Assembly: GCA_017553965.1 (NCBI GenBank)
Contig: JAFZJK010000125.1
Location: forward strand, 1 to 11,645
Reading direction: 5' to 3'
DNA: 11,645 nucleotides
DNA from: Lachnospiraceae bacterium
GTDB lineage: Bacteria; Bacillota_A; Clostridia; Lachnospirales; Lachnospiraceae
The notes beneath the pieces are model-generated. The model had not been told where the DNA came from. It saw nothing but the letters and a program-made list of their open reading frames with translations, and did no database searches. How positions within the stretch are numbered: position 1 is the first letter of the stretch; each line of letters opens with the position of its first letter. The translations under genes were made by a program, and so were the position numbers. Below are positions 6,362 through 11,645 of this stretch, in pieces.

Positions 6362-7441
6362 ATGGCAAGAGAGAAAGAAAGCAAAACTATAGCAGCTGAT
6401 GATAACAGACAGAGAGCACTGGAGTCTGCTCTGGCACAGATTGAAAAGAACTTTGGCAAGGGTTCTGTTATGAAGCTGGGGGACAAGAGTGCACATATGA
6501 ATATTGAGACGGTATCTACCGGCTGTCTCAGCCTTGACCTGGCACTTGGTCTGGGCGGAGTACCCAAGGGCAGGATCATCGAGATCTACGGTCCCGAGTC
6601 AAGCGGTAAGACCACGGTTGCACTTCATATGGTAGCCGAAGTACAGAAGAGAAACGGTATTGCGGGCTTTATTGATGCAGAGCATGCATTGGATCCCGTT
6701 TATGCTAAGAATATCGGTGTTGATATCGATAACTTATATATTTCACAGCCAGATAAAGGTGAGCAGGCTCTTGAGATAGCTGAGACCATGGTTCGTTCCG
6801 GTGCGGTTGACATCATTATTATCGACTCTGTTGCAGCACTTGTTCCCAAGGCTGAGATAGAGGGTGACATGGGTGATTCACACGTAGGTCTTCAGGCAAG
6901 GCTTATGTCACAGGCACTCAGAAAGCTTACAGGTGTTGTCAGCAGGACAAACTGTATCGTAGTATTTATCAACCAGCTCCGTGAGAAGGTTGGCGTTATG
7001 TTCGGTAACCCCGAGACCACCACAGGCGGTCGTGCATTAAAGTTCTATTCATCAGTCAGAATGGATGTCCGCAGGATCGACAGCATCAAGAGTGCAGGCG
7101 AGGTTATCGGTAACAGGACCAGGGTTAAAGTGGTTAAGAATAAGATCGCTCCTCCTTTCAAAGAGGCAGAGTTTGATATCATATACGGTAAGGGCATTTC
7201 CAAGCTCGGTGACATCATTGATCTTGCAGCCAATGACAATATCATAGTAAAGAGCGGTTCATGGTTCTCCTATAACGGCGACAAGATCGGCCAGGGCAGG
7301 GATAATACAAAGCAGTTCCTTGCGGAGCATCCCGAGATCGCTGAGGAGATCGAAAAGAAGGTACGTGATAAGTACGTTATCAAGCCCGAGGATGTAGGGG
7401 AAGAAGAGGATGAAGAGCTTCCCGAGGACCTTGAGGATTGA
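6362..7441 (+). CDS. recA: RecA recombinase
   Basis: A 359-residue protein of normal length. RecA polymerises on single-stranded DNA, drives strand exchange in recombinational repair and triggers LexA self-cleavage in the SOS response. Visible marks are the N-terminal helix ending [15 protein letters not shown] (26-40), Walker [10 protein letters not shown] (77-85), Walker B IIIIDS with Asp155, DNA-binding loop L1 near [10 protein letters not shown] (167-176), and loop L2 with NQLREKVG and NPETTTGG (204-223). The C terminus is a highly acidic tail (about 346-359), as usual. ATG 6362 is fixed by alignment with known RecA N termini and by an in-frame TGA at 6356-6358; the next in-frame ATG would delete the N-terminal domain. 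A LexA box lies in its promoter, and recX follows 168 bases downstream. Confidence 0.99.
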   Translation: MAREKESKTIAADDNRQRALESALAQIEKNFGKGSVMKLGDKSAHMNIETVSTGCLSLDLALGLGGVPKGRIIEIYGPESSGKTTVALHMVAEVQKRNGIAGFIDAEHALDPVYAKNIGVDIDNLYISQPDKGEQALEIAETMVRSGAVDIIIIDSVAALVPKAEIEGDMGDSHVGLQARLMSQALRKLTGVVSRTNCIVVFINQLREKVGVMFGNPETTTGGRALKFYSSVRMDVRRIDSIKSAGEVIGNRTRVKVVKNKIAPPFKEAEFDIIYGKGISKLGDIIDLAANDNIIVKSGSWFSYNGDKIGQGRDNTKQFLAEHPEIAEEIEKKVRDKYVIKPEDVGEEEDEELPEDLED

Positions 7442-7500
7442 TCTGTGCAAGCTTTATAAAACTTGTAAAGGGTAACAGTTGATCAAAAACAGATTTAAGT

Positions 7501-7533
7501 TAAGGGTAGGTGTATTTTATATACCTGCCCTTA
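7501..7533 (+). terminator. Long hairpin after recA, partial terminator or processing site
   Basis: Arms 7501-7515 and 7519-7533 pair at all 15 positions (two G-U wobbles) around a TTT loop. The following bases are AGTTATATGTC-like rather than a T run, so it is not a classical terminator. Because recX lacks an obvious promoter, I infer that it lets part of the recA transcripts through, or protects the recA mRNA 3' end after processing. Confidence 0.65.
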
Positions 7534-7539
7534 GTTATA

Positions 7540-7588
7540 TGTCAAACGCCATGTTAACAGCTTAATGCTGTTATATCAATGTTTGGCA
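7540..7588 (+). promoter_or_regulatory. Second structured element in the recX leader
   Basis: An outer 8-bp stem, TGTCAAAC (7540-7547) with GTTTGGCA (7581-7588, one G-U), encloses a 7-by-7 internal loop and an inner perfect stem, TAACAGC (7555-7561) with GCTGTTA (7567-7573), around a TTAAT loop. It ends 12 bases before the recX ribosome binding site. It may insulate or control recX translation; no known riboswitch class is recognised. Confidence 0.5.
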
Positions 7589-7609
7589 GTTGGATTTTGC
7601 AGGAGGAGT

Positions 7610-8251
7610 ATGGAAATAACTTTCAAAAACGAAAATATAAAAAGCAAAAAGACTGCTGTTTACGCTGACGGTGAGCTTGTGGGAGCTCTCTATCCAAAGG
7701 AAATAAATACATATGGGCTGGAGGACGGAGCCGATACGTCTGAAGAAACAGTAGCAGAGATAATGCATGAGATATTGATCCCCAGAGCGAAAAGGTATGT
7801 TATGAACCTGCTTGTAAAGGCGGATAAAACAGAGACAGAGCTTAACCGGAAGCTAAAAAGTGCCGGTTATGGGGAGCTGGTTTCGCAAAAAGCCATCGAA
7901 TATGTAAGAAGCTTCCATTATATAGACGAGCTGCGTACTGCCGAAAGCTTTATAAGGACAAAGATCGACTTTTCCAGTGAAAAAGAGATACGTTATAAGC
8001 TTGAGGAAAAGGGCATAAGTTCAGAGACGATAGACTTGGCTTACGAGCAGATATTTGAGGATGAAGATACAGAAAACACGGAGCTTAAGGCAGCTGAAAA
8101 CTTTTTAAAGAAAAAGCTCGGAAGTCACCTGTCTTTGGAAGAAGAGCTTCCTTATGAAGAGAAACAAAAGCTGTTTGCATCGGCATTCAGAAAGGGATTT
8201 AGACAGGACAGTATTAAAAAAGCGTATAATAATCTTATGAGAACAGATTAA
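7610..8251 (+). CDS. recX: RecX, regulator of RecA filaments
   Basis: A 213-residue cytoplasmic protein. RecX family members bind RecA and limit or remodel its filaments and its recombinase and co-protease activity. The protein shows the family's all-helical three-helix repeats from about residue 50, with the hallmark stretch LLVKADKTETELNRKLKSAGY, then a helix ending in FHYIDELRTAESFI (family pattern gYiDD..fA) and KEIRYKLEEKGISSETID (family pattern eL..KGi). Two further repeats fill the C-terminal half. I start it at ATG 7610 because AGGAGGAG (7601-7608) is directly upstream; the in-frame ATG 7565 has no ribosome binding site and sits in the loop of a predicted hairpin. The spacing from AGGAGG to ATG is only 3 bases, shorter than optimal. 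Position downstream of recA without its own visible promoter suggests co-expression with recA under SOS control at a reduced level. Confidence 0.93.
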   Translation: MEITFKNENIKSKKTAVYADGELVGALYPKEINTYGLEDGADTSEETVAEIMHEILIPRAKRYVMNLLVKADKTETELNRKLKSAGYGELVSQKAIEYVRSFHYIDELRTAESFIRTKIDFSSEKEIRYKLEEKGISSETIDLAYEQIFEDEDTENTELKAAENFLKKKLGSHLSLEEELPYEEKQKLFASAFRKGFRQDSIKKAYNNLMRTD

Positions 8252-8270
8252 AAACTGTTAAAAATGATGG

Positions 8271-8300
8271 TTTACATACGGGGTATAAATGTGGTATTAT
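8271..8300 (+). promoter_or_regulatory. Sigma-A type promoter of the DUF3298-like lipoprotein gene
   Basis: TTTACA at 8271-8276 and TATTAT at 8295-8300 are 18 bases apart (17 if TTACAT is taken as the -35). Transcription would start near 8307, giving a leader of about 32 bases. The promoter begins 20 bases after the recX stop; no terminator separates them. Confidence 0.65.
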
Positions 8301-8338
8301 CATATCCTGTTAGTACTTATTTGTATGAGGAGAATGAA

Positions 8339-10183
8339 ATGAAAAGATTAAAGGTTTTATTAATGGTCTGCCTTCTTGTCATGGCTATGGTGCTTTCTGC
8401 ATGTTCAAGCAGCGATGACGAAGAAGAGACATCTGGCAGAAGACGTCGTAATGATACTGAAGATGTAACACCTACCGAAGAAGTAACACCTACAGAAGAG
8501 GTGACACCTACCGAGGAGATCACTCAGGCTCCCACAGCTGAGCCTACGGCAGAACCCACACCTACCGAGGAGCCCACACCCACAGAAGAGCCCACTCCTA
8601 CTGAGGAGCCTACACCCACAGTGGAGCTTTCACTTTATGATGAAGGTGTTGAGTACGAAGTACCCGAGTTCATATCAATAGGTGTTGGCTATAAGGAAGA
8701 CGGCGAGTGGGATAAAGAGAATCCCAGCTTAAAGCTTATAGAAATAAAAGCCGATCATATCCTGTTAGGCGAAGAAGAGAGAACAAAATATCCCGAGCTG
8801 CAGGCTGAGGTCCAGGGACTTAACGCTGAGACCGATCTGTATATCGAAGATACTATGGAATATTTAAAGGGACTTCTGGAAGTTGATGAAGAACCTATAG
8901 ATCCTCCTTATTTTGATAAGAGCTATTTTGACATTATAAGATCTGATGCAAACGTAGTAAGTTTTGAGTATATCAGTTCAAGCTATGCCGGAGGAGTACA
9001 TCCTTATACAGGTAAAATAGGTTTCTCGGTCGATCCCGCAACAGGAAACTTCCTTTCGTTATCAGATGTATGCAATGACCTTGATTCCCTCGGTACCAAG
9101 ATAGCCTATAAGCTTTCAGGTAAATACGGTATCTGGGAGGAAGAGGAAGAGATAGATACACTTATAGAATACCTTAACGGACAGGTAGCTGAAGATGCAC
9201 TGGCATTCGCTGTCGGATACGAAGGTGTTACATTCTATTTTGTACCTTATGAGTTAGAGGGTGCTTCATATGCTGACGGCAACCTTTCGGTAACCTTCTC
9301 GTTCTATGATACATTTGTGGCAGATACCGAAGAAGGTCCTCAGATGGTCGGAATGTTTAAGAAAAAATACCGTACCGTACCCGATACATATATGAGGTCT
9401 GTATCTTTAGGTAACACGATAGAAGTACTTAATCCCGATACAGACGAATTTGAAGAATTATGCATATATGCAAAAGAATTCGACGACTGGGGCGATCTGA
9501 GAGGTGTCATTGTAAACATAAACGGTGAAAATGTGTATGAAGATGAGCGTATTTATGGTTATGAGAACGACATCTATTATGTAAGAATGCAGGATAAAGC
9601 ATTTTTATTCATCCATACCGTTCAGGACAGTGAAGATGATACAGTCAATATCCTTTCAATTGAAGACGGTGAAGTGGTAAAAACAGAGGATGACTATTAC
9701 AGTCTTGATCCTATCAGCATTAAGGGACCTGTCGGAGAAGACGAATGGGATTTTGATTATGCTGAAAGAACACTTTTTGATCCTACTTCATTCAAAGCAT
9801 ATGTCAGATATGATATGCTCGGTACCACATTTGAGACAGGTACTTTTGCTGTAACAAGCGAAGGTAAGGTAGTACAGTTAAGCAAGTATCTTGACTTTGT
9901 ACGTCAGAATCCGTTAACTCTTTTGGTTGATTTTAAGGCCGGAATGATAGATTCCGAACACGTATTCAACGAGGATACCGAAGTGACCGGTGAATTTGAT
10001 ATCGAAGTTGAGCTTAAAGCCGGAGACCAGATATACATCAAGAAGACCGACGGAGACAGAACAATATTCTTCTGTACCGATAACGGTGAATGGGGTGTAT
10101 TCATGCTGGACGAGGATGAGTGGATGCAGGTCAACGGAGTAAGTATTCTGGATATCTTCGAAGGTGTCGAGATGTTTGATTGA
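8339..10183 (+). CDS. Surface lipoprotein with PTEE-repeat stalk and DUF3298-like domain
   Basis: A 614-residue protein. ATG 8339 has GAGGAG (8327-8332) 6 bases upstream; the in-frame ATG 8264 lies upstream of the promoter. A signal peptide ends in lipobox Leu19-Ser-Ala-Cys22, so the protein is lipid-anchored outside. Residues 23-42 are acidic then basic. Residues 43-94 are a Pro/Thr/Glu repeat (PTEEVT and PTEEPT units), a likely extended stalk through the wall. Residues about 130-325 resemble the DUF4163-DUF3298 pair of RsiV and PdaC: SFEYISSSYAGGVHP, then FSVDPATGNFLSLSDV, then a YFVPYELEG motif. There is no polysaccharide deacetylase domain and no anti-sigma domain, so neither of those jobs is implied. 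Residues 340-614 are beta-rich and not recognised; the last 56 (GDQIYIKKTDGD, FFCTDNGEWGVF) look SH3-like. Own promoter and terminator; function unknown. Confidence 0.88.
   Translation: MKRLKVLLMVCLLVMAMVLSACSSSDDEEETSGRRRRNDTEDVTPTEEVTPTEEVTPTEEITQAPTAEPTAEPTPTEEPTPTEEPTPTEEPTPTVELSLYDEGVEYEVPEFISIGVGYKEDGEWDKENPSLKLIEIKADHILLGEEERTKYPELQAEVQGLNAETDLYIEDTMEYLKGLLEVDEEPIDPPYFDKSYFDIIRSDANVVSFEYISSSYAGGVHPYTGKIGFSVDPATGNFLSLSDVCNDLDSLGTKIAYKLSGKYGIWEEEEEIDTLIEYLNGQVAEDALAFAVGYEGVTFYFVPYELEGASYADGNLSVTFSFYDTFVADTEEGPQMVGMFKKKYRTVPDTYMRSVSLGNTIEVLNPDTDEFEELCIYAKEFDDWGDLRGVIVNINGENVYEDERIYGYENDIYYVRMQDKAFLFIHTVQDSEDDTVNILSIEDGEVVKTEDDYYSLDPISIKGPVGEDEWDFDYAERTLFDPTSFKAYVRYDMLGTTFETGTFAVTSEGKVVQLSKYLDFVRQNPLTLLVDFKAGMIDSEHVFNEDTEVTGEFDIEVELKAGDQIYIKKTDGDRTIFFCTDNGEWGVFMLDEDEWMQVNGVSILDIFEGVEMFD
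8465..8620 (+). repeat. 18-base imperfect tandem repeat encoding the PTEE stalk
   Basis: Three units of the form GTAACACCTACCGAAGAA start at 8465, 8483 and 8501. After an irregular stretch (ITQAPTAEPTAE) come four units of the form CCCACACCTACCGAGGAG, the last ending PTPTVE. Third codon positions vary between units while the amino acids are held, which suggests selection on the peptide. Confidence 0.9.
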
Positions 10184-10223
10184 TCTACAACTATTCCTGT
10201 AAGATATTTTAATACAATAAAAC

Positions 10224-10257
10224 AAATGTCCGCTTCATGCGGACATTTTTTCTTTTT
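10224..10257 (+). terminator. Rho-independent terminator after the DUF3298-like lipoprotein gene
   Basis: AAATGTCCGC at 10224-10233 pairs perfectly with GCGGACATTT at 10239-10248 around a TTCAT loop, followed by TTTCTTTTT. It separates this gene from the carboxyltransferase. Confidence 0.93.
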
Positions 10258-10270
10258 CTAAAAAAAGGTG

Positions 10271-10298
10271 TTGCAAAACACATTTTTATCTGTATAAT
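10271..10298 (+). promoter_or_regulatory. Sigma-A type promoter of the carboxyltransferase gene
   Basis: TTGCAA at 10271-10276, a 16-base spacer and perfect TATAAT at 10293-10298. Transcription would start near 10305, directly after the preceding terminator, so the carboxyltransferase begins a new unit. Confidence 0.75.
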
Positions 10299-10343
10299 GG
10301 TATTTGGTGAAAATTGGAAAAATTTTAATCATGGAGGTAAACG

Positions 10344-11645
10344 ATGAGTAACTCAACAAAATTGTCCGCACGCGATCGTATTGCAACGCTGCTGGACGAC
10401 AATAGTTTTGTAGAGATCGGGGCCTTGGTCACCAAGAGAAATACCGATTTTAATCTACAGACAAAAGAAGCGCCTTCAGATGGTGTTATCACCGGATACG
10501 GCGTAATAAACGGAGCACCTGTATACGTATACAGCCAGGATGCTTCAGTACTTGCCGGAACTATCGGCGAGATGCATGCAAAGAAGATTGCAAATGTTTA
10601 TGACCTCGCTATGAAGTGCGGTACACCTGTTATCGGTCTTATTGATTGTGCAGGTTTAAGACTTGAGGAAGCTACCGACGCATTAGAGGGTCTCGGAGAG
10701 ATCATGGCCAGACAGGCAATGGCTTCAGGTCTTATCCCTCAGATAGCTGTTGTATTTGGAAAGTGCGGCGGCGGACTCGGTGTATCTGCTAATATGAATG
10801 ATTTCGTATTTGCTACCGAAGAGGCTAAGCTTTTTGTTAATACTCCCAATGCTATCAAGGGTAATAACGAAGGCAAGTGTGATTCAGCATCTGCAGCTTT
10901 CAAGGCAGAGTGCGGCGAGATCGACTATGTAGGCAAGGATGACGTTGATGTTATCAATGCAGTTAGAGAGCTTGTTTCTCTTATTCCTTCCTGCAATGAG
11001 GACGAGGCTGTTGCAGCTGAGTCTACAGATGACCTTAACCGTGAGACTCCTGAATTTGCATCAGTTCTTGCTGACGGGGCAAAGGCAGCGGCAAGCATAG
11101 GTGATGACAATGCATTCTTCGAGTTAAAGAAGGATTTCGCAAAGTCTATGGTTACAGGCTTTATCAAGCTTGACGGCGCTACAGTCGGTGTAGTAGCCAA
11201 CAGAACTGCAGTTTTGGGTGATGACGGAAAGGCATCAGAAAAGTTCGATGCACTTCTTACCGTAAACGGCATGAGAAAGGCATTTACATTCGTTAACTTC
11301 TGTGATTCATTTAATATACCCGTACTTACTCTTACAAATACCGAAGGCTTCTGCAACTGCTGTCTCGATGGAGAGAAGAGAATGGCTACAGCTGCAGCAA
11401 AGCTTACAGCAGCATTTGCAAATGCAACAGTACCGAAGGTTAATCTTATCGTAGACAAGGCAATCGGTTCTGCATATACTATTATGAATTCAAAGGCACT
11501 CGGTGCAGATATGGTATTCGCACTTGAGGGTGCACAAGTTGGACCTATGAAGGCAGAGCTTGCAGCTCAGATCGTTGCCGCTGACGGTGACAAGAAGGCT
11601 AAGGCAGATGCAGAAGAGACCATCAAGGCTCAGATCACTGCAGAA
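10344..11645 (+). CDS. Divergent biotin-dependent carboxyltransferase subunit (acyl-CoA carboxylase/decarboxylase family), 3' end missing
   Basis: The frame is open to the right edge; 434 residues are visible. ATG 10344 has GGAGG (10333-10337) 6 bases upstream. The protein has the two crotonase-like halves of the carboxyl-transferase family (propionyl-CoA carboxylase beta, methylmalonyl-CoA or glutaconyl-CoA decarboxylase alpha), which moves a carboxyl group between biotin and an acyl-CoA. N half: DGVITGYGVINGAPVYVYSQD (46-66), GEMHAKKI (75-82), ASGLIPQIAVVFG (127-139). C half: FCDSFNIPVLTLTNTEGF (319-336), ATVPKVNLIVDKA (361-373), MNSKALGADMVFA (381-393). Motifs at the active site depart from the family: DCAGLRLEEA (101-110) where relatives have an SGGARIQEG type sequence, CGGGLGVSA for CAGGAVYSP, and TEGFCNCC (333-340) for the usual PGF loop. 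It may belong to a sodium-pumping decarboxylase or an acyl-CoA carboxylase whose other subunits lie beyond the edge. Substrate not assignable. Confidence 0.88.
   Translation, partial: MSNSTKLSARDRIATLLDDNSFVEIGALVTKRNTDFNLQTKEAPSDGVITGYGVINGAPVYVYSQDASVLAGTIGEMHAKKIANVYDLAMKCGTPVIGLIDCAGLRLEEATDALEGLGEIMARQAMASGLIPQIAVVFGKCGGGLGVSANMNDFVFATEEAKLFVNTPNAIKGNNEGKCDSASAAFKAECGEIDYVGKDDVDVINAVRELVSLIPSCNEDEAVAAESTDDLNRETPEFASVLADGAKAAASIGDDNAFFELKKDFAKSMVTGFIKLDGATVGVVANRTAVLGDDGKASEKFDALLTVNGMRKAFTFVNFCDSFNIPVLTLTNTEGFCNCCLDGEKRMATAAAKLTAAFANATVPKVNLIVDKAIGSAYTIMNSKALGADMVFALEGAQVGPMKAELAAQIVAADGDKKAKADAEETIKAQITAE

Noticed and set aside
7539..7565. Eight-codon leader ORF (MSNAMLTA) before recX, its TAA overlapping ATG 7565
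   Set aside because: No Shine-Dalgarno sequence precedes it, and such short ORFs arise often by chance in AT-rich spacers.
7565..7609. Longer RecX starting at ATG 7565
   Set aside because: There is no ribosome binding site, the codon lies at the loop of a predicted hairpin, and the extra 15 residues do not match RecX N termini; ATG 7610 has AGGAGGAG directly upstream.
9955..9968. LexA-like sequence CGAACACGTATTCA
   Set aside because: It lies deep within a coding region, deviates in the right half and has no promoter around it.
10925..11458. Reverse-strand open frame opposite the carboxyltransferase gene
   Set aside because: The + strand frame carries clear carboxyltransferase motifs through this whole stretch and runs off the window edge; the reverse frame is a shadow.

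Overview
The window looks like a chromosomal segment of a low-to-mid GC Gram-positive bacterium of the Clostridia, most likely a Lachnospiraceae (Butyrivibrio/Roseburia-like) species. This is inferred from the protein families, the purine-rich ribosome binding sites, the AGA/AGG arginine codons, the Gram-positive-type LexA box in the recA promoter and the lipoprotein style; no rRNA or other species marker is present. All genes read on the + strand, base composition is even, and I see no insertion sequence, phage gene, tRNA, CRISPR or sign of recent transfer.

Layout: (1) 3-905, the 3' part of an extracellular solute-binding protein with a C-terminal membrane anchor. (2) 1052-1843, a small lipoprotein with two OB-fold-like halves, with its own promoter and terminator. 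(3) 1985-3004, an alpha/beta hydrolase of the acetyl-xylan/feruloyl esterase type, followed 22 bases later by (4) 3027-6221, a long FtsK/SpoIIIE DNA translocase. (5) 6362-7441, recA, behind a consensus sigma-A promoter with a LexA box in its spacer. (6) 7610-8251, recX, separated from recA by two hairpins. (7) 8339-10183, a lipoprotein with a Pro-Thr-Glu-Glu repeat stalk and a DUF3298-like domain, with its own promoter and terminator. (8) 10344 to the window end, a divergent biotin-dependent carboxyltransferase subunit, cut by the window edge.

The coherent functional core is ftsK-recA-recX: chromosome translocation at division, homologous recombination with SOS induction, and modulation of RecA filaments. 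No promoter is evident before recX, so it probably depends on readthrough from recA. The flanking genes are separate units for carbohydrate scavenging, the cell surface and acyl-CoA metabolism.

I did not find a clearly new multi-gene system. The most interesting signals are regulatory: a perfect hairpin lying exactly between the Shine-Dalgarno sequence and the only usable recA start codon; a perfect 16-bp palindrome centred 30 bp upstream of the recA LexA box; a structured recA-recX intergenic RNA; and a carboxyltransferase whose usual oxyanion-hole motifs are rewritten.
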